Shown here piece by piece: positions 7,931-15,796 of a DNA stretch of 37,267 nucleotides. The notes under the pieces are model-generated. The model had not been told where the DNA came from and did not search any database. It worked only from the letters and a program-made list of their open reading frames with translations. Every line of letters starts with the position of its first letter. Position 1 is the first letter of the stretch. The stretch is taken from contig JAWXBU010000164.1 in the NCBI GenBank assembly GCA_034440255.1, positions 1 through 37,267 of the forward strand, given 5' to 3'. The position numbers were made by a program, and so were the translations under genes. Origin of the DNA: JAEUIA01 sp034440255 (GTDB lineage: Bacteria > Planctomycetota > UBA1135 > GCA-002686595).

Positions 7931-9442
7931 TCACTTGCCCTTCGCGATCCAATCGAGGAAGCGCCACTCTAGGCTGTCCGTCTCGCCGCTCTTGCCGCTC
8001 AACGGCAGCGCATAGATCTCAGCCACTTGCGCGTCGAGCGCCTTCGTCCCGTCGCGATTCGCCAGCGCTTTCATCAACTTCTGATACTTCACCTCGGACT
8101 CGGCGGGGCCGCTCTTGTCGCCCATCGTCTGCAGCCAGTGCAGGAATCCGCACTTGTACGCGCGGAAGAACTCGCGGAAATCGGTGACGAATTCGGGCGG
8201 CGGATACGTGCGGATCTTCGCGTTCACCCCCATGAACGGCGCGCTGACGACGTAGCGCTTGTTGCCGTCGAGCGACGTGATCGAGAAGTGAGCGGCCTTG
8301 TCCTTCACGACGATTGGATCGAGCCCCGGCGGACCGTCCTTGGTGACGCCTTTCGCACCGAGCTTTTGGCCCTTGCGCAGCGGGAGCGTGAAGTAGTCGC
8401 GGCCGAGATTCTCGTGCCACGGATTCACCTTCATGCCGTCGCCGGGCAACGCGGAGATCGGCGGCAGAATTCCGCCCGCTGAATTCCCACCGGGCACGAA
8501 CTTTTCGTACGCGTTCGTCTTCGCGCCCGTCGTGCCGCGGCCGCCGTCGCCTTCGAGTGCGTTCACTTCGCCGCACAATTCGACTGCCATCGCCAGCGCT
8601 TGAGCTTGATTCAAGTGAATCGCGTCACTGTCGCCGTACACCATCCACAAGAAGGTGAGCATCGCCTGCTGCACCGTGTGCTGCAGCATTCCCGTCGGCT
8701 CGAACTTGTTCATCGACAGGCCCTGCTTGAACTCCTTGTCCTCCGACCACGGCGGATATTCGAGCGCGAGGATCTGCGTCCAATCGATCCAGAAGTTCGT
8801 CCACGTCGTCGTCGTCTTCGTCCACAGCACTGCTTGCTGAGTCGGATCCAACAGCCCCGCGTAACCGAGCATCTGCACGAAGTCGAGGCGCTTCGGTGCG
8901 AACAGGATGCGCGTGATCTTGCCGTCGCGCGGCGCCGCGCCCAGCACGTCGGGCTTGCCGATGAAGGCGCCCAAGTTCTTCGACGCGGCTTTCTGTGCAT
9001 CGGTGGCACCGAGGAACACGAAAAGATCTTTGTCCGGAGCCGATTCCGCGCGCGCGAAATTCGGAGCCTTCCACGACTTGATCCAGGCGATCAACGTCTC
9101 GGCGTCCGCTTTCGGAGCATTCAAGCGCTCGTCGCCCTTGGCCAGCCAATCCATCCAATGGACTTGTAGTTGCACGAGCGTCACCGCGATCGAACGCAGG
9201 TCCTCGATGTGATGCTTGTCGTCGAGTTGCCAGATCGGATAGGCGATCTCGAACGTGCCGAACGTTCCGCGCACGCAGTGATCTGCGCGCAGTTTGTCGA
9301 GCGGCATGTCGGCCACTGCCTCTACTTTGAAGCGCGACTTCAGGAACGTAGTGCCGAAATCACCGAGCGGAAGTTCGTCGTCGTTCTTCTCCAGGAACGG
9401 TGCAAACATCATCAGCGCGAGCGCGAGCCAAATCGTCTTCAT
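7931..9442 (-). CDS. Exported protein of unknown function (503 aa)
   Basis: I do not recognise this family. The N-terminus (MKTIWLALALMMFAPF) looks like a signal peptide or anchor without a lipobox. The rest is a soluble alpha/beta-looking protein rich in Trp and aromatic residues (for example PIWQLDD, HWMDWLAKGDE, TFLWMVYGDSDA) with a Gly-rich loop (EGDGGRGTTGAKTN) in the middle and a Lys/Asp-rich charged surface. No metal-binding or nucleotide-binding motif stands out. It is followed on the same strand by the gap at 9443-9549 and then the M14 peptidase gene, which lies upstream in transcription order, so the two may be co-transcribed. Its start at ATG 9442 is preceded by GAAAGG, a passable ribosome binding site. 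An extracellular or periplasmic location is inferred from the N-terminus only. Confidence 0.8.
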   Translation of the reverse strand: MKTIWLALALMMFAPFLEKNDDELPLGDFGTTFLKSRFKVEAVADMPLDKLRADHCVRGTFGTFEIAYPIWQLDDKHHIEDLRSIAVTLVQLQVHWMDWLAKGDERLNAPKADAETLIAWIKSWKAPNFARAESAPDKDLFVFLGATDAQKAASKNLGAFIGKPDVLGAAPRDGKITRILFAPKRLDFVQMLGYAGLLDPTQQAVLWTKTTTTWTNFWIDWTQILALEYPPWSEDKEFKQGLSMNKFEPTGMLQHTVQQAMLTFLWMVYGDSDAIHLNQAQALAMAVELCGEVNALEGDGGRGTTGAKTNAYEKFVPGGNSAGGILPPISALPGDGMKVNPWHENLGRDYFTLPLRKGQKLGAKGVTKDGPPGLDPIVVKDKAAHFSITSLDGNKRYVVSAPFMGVNAKIRTYPPPEFVTDFREFFRAYKCGFLHWLQTMGDKSGPAESEVKYQKLMKALANRDGTKALDAQVAEIYALPLSGKSGETDSLEWRFLDWIAKGK

Positions 9443-9549
9443 CGATACCTTTCGTTGTCGACGAGCCGGGTCACCGCCGTCGAGCGCGAACCAGCGTCGG
9501 GCGTCGAACTCACTCCGTCAAGCAAAGGCTGTGTGGCGCGCGTCGAAAC

Positions 9550-12500
9550 TCACCACTGCGTCGGCTGGCTCGCGCCGGCTCCGGGTCCGTAGACGATGGC
9601 GTTCGCGAGCAAGCGCGCCGTGCCGCGGAACCAGTCGCGGAATACCGGGCTCGAGGCGAACAAGATCACTTGCCCGGAACCCATGCGTTCGACCGTGCAG
9701 TACGCGGAATCGGCGATCCGCTCGCGCGCTTCCGGCCACAGCAGTCCCGACAAGCGCATCCGGTCGATCGAGGCGATGCGCACGGCCGTGCGCACGGGAA
9801 GCTCGGACAAGAGCGCGCTCGAACCCTCGAAAAACACGGGCAATTCGCTCGAACAGCCGGCGGTGATCCAGACGTCTTCATTGACTTCGCCGCGCAAGAT
9901 GACGCCTTGCGGCGAGAAGGTCGCGAGGTAGCGATCGCGGCGCTTCTTGTCCTCGCTCTTGGCGTCGTCTTTTTTGTCCGACTTGGAGCCGTCCTTTTTC
10001 TCCGGATCCTTTTTGTCGGACTTGTCTGGGCTCTTCTCGTCGCTGTCCTTCTTCGGATCCGCCGCTGAATCGGTGGGCTCCGCAGCCGGCTCTTCCTTGG
10101 CTGCAGCCTTCGGCTCGTCGTACAGCGCGGCCTCGTCGATCTTCGACGTGCCGGCTTCGCGTTCACGCTTGACCGAGATCGCGTACTTGTCGAGATCGTC
10201 GAGCACCTCGGAACGTTCACGCACCGCGGTGAACTTCGATTCTTTGTCGCACAAGTCGGCCGCGGCGCCGCCGAGCGCGATCAACGTGCCGCCCGAACGA
10301 ACCCAAGTGCGGACTTTCTCGGCGTTTTCGCTGATGACGGAGCCACCGCCTTCGGGCACGACGAGTACGTTGTAGCGGCGCAGATCGCTGCCCCCGAAAT
10401 TCTGCGCGTCCAGGTGCGACGACGGCAGTTGCAGGTGCGTGTCGATCAAGTGCCATGCGTGTCCGAACGAATCGCTCGAAATCGGCGTGTTCGACAAGAT
10501 CGCGATGCGCGGGCGCGCGAGCAGGTCGAAATGTCGTCCGCCCAAGTCGGCTGATTCGTCGCGGCTGCGCGCGGTCGATGTCGCGTACGCCGAAACGCCT
10601 GCTCTGGACGCCGCGCGCGCGACGAGTTCGGCGACGTTCGCGGTGTTTTCCGTGCGCCGCACGAGCAAGCTTCCGCGTGCGAACGAGCGCCCTGCTGCGC
10701 GGAAACCCTCGTCGGACAAGTTGAGTTGGCAGCCGAGTTCCATCGCAGCGGCCGCAAATCGAACCGCGCCGTCGTCGGTTCCGTCGACGATCCATCCGTA
10801 CACGGGGTCGTTCGGGTTTGCGAGGGCGACGACGCCGCTCGGTTCGACGAGCAACGCAGTCAATCGCGTCGACTGTACGGCCGAGTCGTTGCACCAGTAC
10901 GCGTCGAGGTCGTACGCGTGCGCCGGCGACCAAGCCGTGACGTCGTAGGCCTTCGAGCGCTGCTTGCGCTCCAATTCCTTGCGCTCGCGCTCGAGCGACG
11001 CCTTGTCGTAGCGCGGATCGAATTCGAGCATCGCTTTGACGAGCGGTGCGAGCGGTTGACGCGCGCGCACGATCAACGCTCCCGCTTTGAAATCGAAATC
11101 GTCCTTCGCGCCCGCAGCGACGGTCTTGACGCTCGCGCCGCGGAAGTCCTCGTCCGCGCGCCAAACTTCGATGCCCTGCTCGACGAGGTTGGCGACCATC
11201 TTCCGTTCACGGTCCGGGTGGCGGCCCGTGACGAGGACGAACATGCGCTCGTTTCCGGCTGTTTCTGCCGCGCAATTCGCACGTTTGGCCTCGACGTACT
11301 CGCGCAAAGCGGCCTCGCGGTTCTGCGCCAACGTGCGCACGTTCGCGACGCTGCCGACGCTCTGGCGATGCACGGCGTCGTGGTACGTCGCGATTTCGCC
11401 CGAAGCACGCCGCACCGATTGACCGCGGTAGCGTGCTTGCTCGTACAAGATCCCGCACGCGCCGATGAACGTGCCCCACGAGTCGGTGTAGCCCGGATAC
11501 CACGAGTCGGCCCACTCGCGCGTGTAGTAACTCCAACCGTAGCGATCGAATGCAGCCGCTTGATCGTTGCCGTACACTGGCCACCAACGCTTCGTGTACT
11601 CGGGGAAGTGCGGCGTCAGCGGATCGGTCGCCGGATAGAAGAGGAACGTGTCCATCGACCCCATCTCGTGCGCGTCGACGAGCAGTTGCGGATGCCACGA
11701 GTTGATCGCGCTCCAACGCGCGCGCGTCTCCGGTTGCGTGCCCCACAACCAGTCGCGGTTCATGTCGAAGTAGTAGTGGTTCTCGCGGCCGTACGGCCAA
11801 CGGCCGCGTTGCATCGACGCGTAGTCGAGGTTCGCGACGTAGCCCGCGCTCTGTTCGATCTGCGAGAGCACGCGCTCGCGCCCGTCGGGGTTCTGCACCG
11901 GGTCGATGACGACGACGACGTTCTTCAAGATGTCGGTGACGTCTGCGCTCGTGCCGGCCGCGAAGTAGTAGGCGACGGCGAGCGACGCATCGGCGCCCGA
12001 CATTTCGTCTCCGTGGATGCTGTAGCCGAGCCACGCGATCGCGGGAGATTCTTTGACGATGCGCTCGACGTCGGCGTCGTTCGCGCCACGCGGATCAGCG
12101 AGACGCGCGATGTCGGCGCGGATCGCGTCGATGCGTTTCATGTTGTCGGACGAGGCGATGACGACGGACAAGAGCTCGCGCCCCTCGTGCGAGCGACCGA
12201 TCGGCACGACGCGCATGCGATCCGACTTCGCCGCCATCGCGCGCATCGCGGACATGATTTCGGCGTGGTGCGCGGTGAACGTGCCGAGCGGTTGGCGCAA
12301 AAGCGTGTCGGGATGCGGCACTTTCGCGTCGTACGTCGTGCCTGGGAAAAACGGCACGTTTTCGCGCTCGTGGACGGAATCGCCGAAGCGAATCGTGCCC
12401 GCCGGTTTCTGGATCGGTGCTGTGACGATCGGTGCGTTCGCGTCCGCCGCGAGCGGCTTCACGACGATGTTCGCCGCGTCTGCATGTCGCGCAGTCGGCG

Positions 12501-12585
12501 CGCGCTCACGCTCGCCCGTGTGACAACCCATCGAACCGAACGAGAGAACGAACGCGATCACGATCGCGCGGTAGGGGAGGCTCAT
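9550..12585 (-). CDS. Lipoprotein M14-family zinc carboxypeptidase with C-terminal GATase-like domain
   Basis: 1011 residues. The signal peptide ends in a lipobox (SMGC, Cys21), so it is probably membrane-anchored outside the cytoplasm. The M14 catalytic domain spans about 95-430: zinc ligands His191 and Glu194 (SIHGDEMSG) and His306 (DAHEMGSMD), with substrate-region motifs DPVQNPDGRER and MNRDW. Around 690-790 there is a class-I glutamine amidotransferase-like fold (RIAILSNTP, VLVVPEGGG, SGGTLIALGG), common in large M14 proteins and probably non-catalytic. Near 840-900 there is a low-complexity linker made almost wholly of Lys, Asp, Glu, Ser and Pro (for example DKSDKKDPEKKDGSKSDKK), followed by a last beta-rich segment. 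The ATG at 12585 fits the signal peptide. Likely a peptide-scavenging exopeptidase; the substrate is not predictable. Confidence 0.9.
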   Translation of the reverse strand: MSLPYRAIVIAFVLSFGSMGCHTGERERAPTARHADAANIVVKPLAADANAPIVTAPIQKPAGTIRFGDSVHERENVPFFPGTTYDAKVPHPDTLLRQPLGTFTAHHAEIMSAMRAMAAKSDRMRVVPIGRSHEGRELLSVVIASSDNMKRIDAIRADIARLADPRGANDADVERIVKESPAIAWLGYSIHGDEMSGADASLAVAYYFAAGTSADVTDILKNVVVVIDPVQNPDGRERVLSQIEQSAGYVANLDYASMQRGRWPYGRENHYYFDMNRDWLWGTQPETRARWSAINSWHPQLLVDAHEMGSMDTFLFYPATDPLTPHFPEYTKRWWPVYGNDQAAAFDRYGWSYYTREWADSWYPGYTDSWGTFIGACGILYEQARYRGQSVRRASGEIATYHDAVHRQSVGSVANVRTLAQNREAALREYVEAKRANCAAETAGNERMFVLVTGRHPDRERKMVANLVEQGIEVWRADEDFRGASVKTVAAGAKDDFDFKAGALIVRARQPLAPLVKAMLEFDPRYDKASLERERKELERKQRSKAYDVTAWSPAHAYDLDAYWCNDSAVQSTRLTALLVEPSGVVALANPNDPVYGWIVDGTDDGAVRFAAAAMELGCQLNLSDEGFRAAGRSFARGSLLVRRTENTANVAELVARAASRAGVSAYATSTARSRDESADLGGRHFDLLARPRIAILSNTPISSDSFGHAWHLIDTHLQLPSSHLDAQNFGGSDLRRYNVLVVPEGGGSVISENAEKVRTWVRSGGTLIALGGAAADLCDKESKFTAVRERSEVLDDLDKYAISVKREREAGTSKIDEAALYDEPKAAAKEEPAAEPTDSAADPKKDSDEKSPDKSDKKDPEKKDGSKSDKKDDAKSEDKKRRDRYLATFSPQGVILRGEVNEDVWITAGCSSELPVFFEGSSALLSELPVRTAVRIASIDRMRLSGLLWPEARERIADSAYCTVERMGSGQVILFASSPVFRDWFRGTARLLANAIVYGPGAGASQPTQW

Positions 12586-12706
12586 GAATGCGACCAGCCG
12601 GGGGAGTGTGGGCTCGCGCCTGCTTCCGAACCGCCGGAGCGCGCGAGCGGCCCGCAGTGTACATGGATGGGAAACGCGCGCGGTCGCGGTTAGCCTTCTC
12701 GCCCGG

Positions 12707-12783
12707 GGGCCCCTAGCTCAGTCGGTTAGAGCAGGCGACTCATAATCGCTCGGTCGCTGGTTCGAGTCCAGCGGGGCCCACCA
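12707..12783 (+). tRNA. tRNA-Ile2 (anticodon CAT, lysidine type), CCA encoded
   Basis: A complete cloverleaf: acceptor GGGCCCC/GGGGCCC, D-arm GCTC/GAGC, anticodon stem GGCGA/TCGCT around loop CTCATAA, T-arm GCTGG/CCAGC with TTCGAGT, discriminator A12780 and encoded CCA 12781-12783. The anticodon is CAT, which could be Met or Ile2. The anticodon arm and the variable/T region (GGCGACTCATAATCGCT, then GGTCGCTGGTTC) match my recollection of the E. coli minor Ile2 tRNA and not elongator or initiator Met. It would therefore need TilS to make lysidine at C34 and read AUA codons. It stands alone, 121 nt from the divergent M14 gene start. Confidence 0.95.
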
Positions 12784-12901
12784 CACCTCGCTGAATTTCA
12801 CGCGCGCCACTGCGGATGCTATCGTTCTCGCTTCGAACCATGCCCCCCGGTTCTCTACGCACGGGTCGTGACGCACACCACGTGCTGAGCGACGGCTCCT
12901 G

Positions 12902-14776
12902 ATGTCCGCCGCGAAGTCGAAGGACGGGGTCGGCCCCGGCGGTGACGCCAGTGTGCGCCACCTCTCGCCACTTCTCGTGTGGGCCGTCGTGTTCTGCGAC
13001 ATCGGTACGTCCGTCTACTACGTCCCGGGCATCCTCTACGATCGGGTCGGCAACGTTGCGCCGATCTTCGTCTGGATCGGACTGTTCGGTTTCATCCTGC
13101 TCGGCTCGAAGTACGTCGAGATCTGTTGGCGCCAGCCCGAAGGCGGAGGCGTCGTCACCATCGCCAGCAAGGCATTCATGCCGAGCGCCGGCGCACTCGG
13201 TGGATTGCTCATTTCGGTCGGCTACTTCCTGACGTCGGCCATCTCGTCCGTGTCGGGAATGCATTACCTGGGCACGGTCGTGCCCTTCTTCGAGCACAAC
13301 GTCACGTCGATGGCGATTGCGACTCTGCTGTTGCTCGCTCTCGTCAACATCATCGGCATCCGCGAGAGCGCTTGGTTGTCGATGGTGATGGCCGTGGCTT
13401 CGTTGGTCGTGAACATCGTGGTCGTGGCGGTCGTGATCGCCTTCTACCCGACCGAGTCTCTGCAGGCAGTGAAGTCGACGCTGACCCTGGCCCAGGACAT
13501 GGATCGCACGACGTTCCTCGTCGGTTTCTCGGCCGCTTGGTTGGCTTTCTCCGGCCTCGAGAGCATCAGTCAGCTCAGTCCCGCGATGAAGCTGCCGCTT
13601 CAACTCACGGCCAAGCGCGGCATGCGCTACGTGATCGCGACGATGCTCTTGACGTCACCCTTCTTGACGCTGCTCGCCGTCGCGCTCTTGCCGACGGCGG
13701 TCAAGGACGCGAACTCGGAACACTTCATCTCCGAGCTCGCCGGTGGGTTCGGAAGCGGAGCGTTGAAGCTCGCGGTCGTCATCAGCGGATCATCCTTGCT
13801 GCTCTTGGCGTCGAACACCGCGATCATCGGCAGCTACCACGTTTTCCTTTCGCTGACGGAAAACGGATTCATGCCGTCTCAGCTCGCGCGTCGGAATTCG
13901 CTCTTCGGCACGCCGCAGATCGCGATCATGGTGGCCACGGTCATCCCGATCCTCGTCATTTGGTTGAGCGGCGGCGAGATGCAGATCCTGGCCGGCATGT
14001 ACGCCTTCGGATTGCTCGGCGCATTCCTGCTTAGTTCTGCCGGCCTCGACGTCTTACGGTGGCGCGACGGCAGGCGCGGCATCGTGTTCTGGCTCGGGAT
14101 TTTCACGACGATCCTCGTCGCGGTCGCTTGGGCGGTCACGATCAAGGTCGAGGGTATCGCCACCCTCTTCGGTTCACTGATCGTCCTCGTGGGCTTGGTG
14201 ATGGCGCTCGGAACTCGGCGCAAGTGGTTCGCGGACTGGTTCTATCAGATCGGTTTCGTGCGCGAGTTGATGCCGAAACGCATCTCCGAGACGGAAGAGC
14301 AACTCGAGCACCAAGAGAAGCTCGAGATATTGAGTCTCGCCCAGGCCGAATCGATCGCGCAGCTCTATCCCTCGAGCACCATGATTGCGCTGCGCTACGG
14401 AAACCCTGGCCTGATCTCCGAGGCCATCGCGCGCGAGAAGGGCCGCGGCGGCAAGACCCTCTACGCGTTGTACGTCGAGGAGCGGACCGGGCTCTTCGTG
14501 CGCGCATCGGAGTGGACTCCGAAGCCCGAAGGCGTCGAAGTGTTGCGCGCTGCCGTCCAAGCCGCCGAGAGCGAAGGCATGACGCTCATCCCCGTGTGGA
14601 CGATTTCGTACAACGCCGTCGAAGGCATTTTGCGCGCGGCCGAAGCACTCGGCGTCACTGCGATCATGATCGGTGTCAGTCAGCGCAGTTCCATCTATCA
14701 CTTGCTGCGCGGGCACGTGCTCGCGGGACTCACGAAGCGCTTGCCACCCGGCATTCGACTCCTCATCTACGGTTGA
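12902..14776 (+). CDS. APC-superfamily permease with C-terminal Usp-like domain
   Basis: 624 residues. Residues about 20-455 form about 12 membrane segments of an amino acid/polyamine/organocation permease: TM1 carries the unwound-helix motif DIGTSVYYVPGI, and later come FSGLESISQLSPAM and ASNTAIIGSYHVFLSLTENGFMP-like stretches typical of the family. Residues about 470-624 are a soluble cytoplasmic alpha/beta domain resembling universal stress protein folds (ALYVEERTGLF, LIPVWTISYNAVEGILRAAEALGVTAIMIGVSQRSS, ending in a short strand LLIYG). Such fusions are thought to couple transport to nucleotide or stress signals. The start ATG at 12902 has no strong Shine-Dalgarno. It lies 118 nt after the tRNA and 21 nt before the TerC gene. 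Substrate unknown. Confidence 0.88.
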   Translation: MSAAKSKDGVGPGGDASVRHLSPLLVWAVVFCDIGTSVYYVPGILYDRVGNVAPIFVWIGLFGFILLGSKYVEICWRQPEGGGVVTIASKAFMPSAGALGGLLISVGYFLTSAISSVSGMHYLGTVVPFFEHNVTSMAIATLLLLALVNIIGIRESAWLSMVMAVASLVVNIVVVAVVIAFYPTESLQAVKSTLTLAQDMDRTTFLVGFSAAWLAFSGLESISQLSPAMKLPLQLTAKRGMRYVIATMLLTSPFLTLLAVALLPTAVKDANSEHFISELAGGFGSGALKLAVVISGSSLLLLASNTAIIGSYHVFLSLTENGFMPSQLARRNSLFGTPQIAIMVATVIPILVIWLSGGEMQILAGMYAFGLLGAFLLSSAGLDVLRWRDGRRGIVFWLGIFTTILVAVAWAVTIKVEGIATLFGSLIVLVGLVMALGTRRKWFADWFYQIGFVRELMPKRISETEEQLEHQEKLEILSLAQAESIAQLYPSSTMIALRYGNPGLISEAIAREKGRGGKTLYALYVEERTGLFVRASEWTPKPEGVEVLRAAVQAAESEGMTLIPVWTISYNAVEGILRAAEALGVTAIMIGVSQRSSIYHLLRGHVLAGLTKRLPPGIRLLIYG

Positions 14777-14797
14777 AGAAGGGCCCAGTAGGCACGC

Positions 14798-15751
14798 ATG
14801 GAAGGCTGGATTTTCTGGGCGATTTTCGGGGCGATCGTGCTCGGAGGCATGGCGCTCGACCTCGGTGTCTTCCACAAGAAGGACAAGATCGTCTCGGTCA
14901 AGGAAGCCCTGGTCTTCACCGGGCTCTGGATCACGGTCGCGCTCGCGTTCAACGCGGCGATCTACTTCTACATCGATCCGAATCATGCGAACGACACGAC
15001 GCGTCCGTCGGTCGAATTCTTGACGTGTTACATCACGGAGTACGCGCTCTCCGTCGACAACATCTTCGTCTTCATCGTCATCTTTCGCTTCTTCGCGATC
15101 CCGCCGGAGAGCCAACACCGCGTGCTGTTGTGGGGCGTACTCGGCGCGATGCTCATGCGCGGGCTCTTCCTCTACATCGGCATCGAAGCGATCGAGCGCT
15201 TTCACTGGGTGCTGTGGGTTCTCGGCGCGCTCTTGATCTACACGGGCATCAAGCTGTTTTTCCAAGGTGATGACGACGACGTCGATCCGAACAAGAACTT
15301 CGTCCTGCGCCTGGCGCGCAAACATCTGCCCGTGACTCCGGGATTCGTCGGCTCGCACTTCTTCGTGGTCGAGAACGGTAAGCGGCTCGCCACGCCTCTG
15401 TTCCTCGCGCTACTCGTCGTCGAGACCACCGACGTCTTGTTCGCCGTCGATTCGGTGCCGGCCTCGCTGGGCATCTCGCAGAACATGTTCGTCGTCTACA
15501 CGTCGAACATCTTCGCGATCCTCGGGCTGCGCTCGCTGTTCTTCGCTGTCGGCGGGCTGATCCGCTACTTGCACTACTTGAAGCACGGTCTGTCGGTCGT
15601 GCTGATCTTCATCGGCATCAAGATGCTCTTGCCCGAGGAGCACAAGATCCCGATCACCTGGGCGCTCGGAACGGTCGTGGGCATTCTCGGCATCGCCGTG
15701 ACCGCCTCGCTCGTGCGCGCGAAGTTGGACCCGAACGAGCCGAAGCCCTGA
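14798..15751 (+). CDS. TerC-family integral membrane protein
   Basis: 317 residues with about eight or nine membrane helices, matching the TerC/Alx/YkoY family. Hallmarks are acidic residues inside membrane segments: YITEYALSVDNIFVFIVIF, LVVETTDVLFAVDSVPAS and LDLGVFHKK near the N-terminus. TerC relatives act in tellurite resistance, Mn2+ export or metallation of exported proteins; metal export is the best guess. The loop FFQGDDDDVDPNKNF is a strongly acidic cytoplasmic or external loop that could bind cations. The ATG at 14798 follows AAGAAGGG and AGTAGG, and only 21 nt separate it from the permease stop, so the two form an operon. There is no room for the Mn-sensing riboswitch often found before this family. 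Confidence 0.93.
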   Translation: MEGWIFWAIFGAIVLGGMALDLGVFHKKDKIVSVKEALVFTGLWITVALAFNAAIYFYIDPNHANDTTRPSVEFLTCYITEYALSVDNIFVFIVIFRFFAIPPESQHRVLLWGVLGAMLMRGLFLYIGIEAIERFHWVLWVLGALLIYTGIKLFFQGDDDDVDPNKNFVLRLARKHLPVTPGFVGSHFFVVENGKRLATPLFLALLVVETTDVLFAVDSVPASLGISQNMFVVYTSNIFAILGLRSLFFAVGGLIRYLHYLKHGLSVVLIFIGIKMLLPEEHKIPITWALGTVVGILGIAVTASLVRAKLDPNEPKP

Positions 15752-15755
15752 TCCG

Positions 15756-15781
15756 GAATCGACGCGCGACGACGTCGATTC
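15756..15781. terminator. Hairpin between convergent genes
   Basis: GAATCGACG (15756-15764) and CGTCGATTC (15773-15781) form a perfect 9-bp stem with an 8-nt loop. It can extend past one mismatch (CCG/GGG). It sits between the TerC stop (15751) and the - strand stop at 15797. No T-tract, so termination strength is uncertain. Confidence 0.5.
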
Positions 15782-15796
15782 GGGTTCACGTCGGCG

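Noticed and set aside
10726..12693. 655-codon open frame opposite the M14 gene
   Set aside because: Low-information Arg/Val/Asp-rich product; the opposite strand carries complete M14 motifs and a signal peptide.
12707..12783. tRNA called as Met from its CAT anticodon
   Set aside because: Arm sequences match the Ile2 pattern, so Ile(CAT) is preferred.
14777..14797. yybP-ykoY manganese riboswitch expected before a TerC gene
   Set aside because: Only 21 nt separate the TerC start from the upstream gene; no room for the structure.
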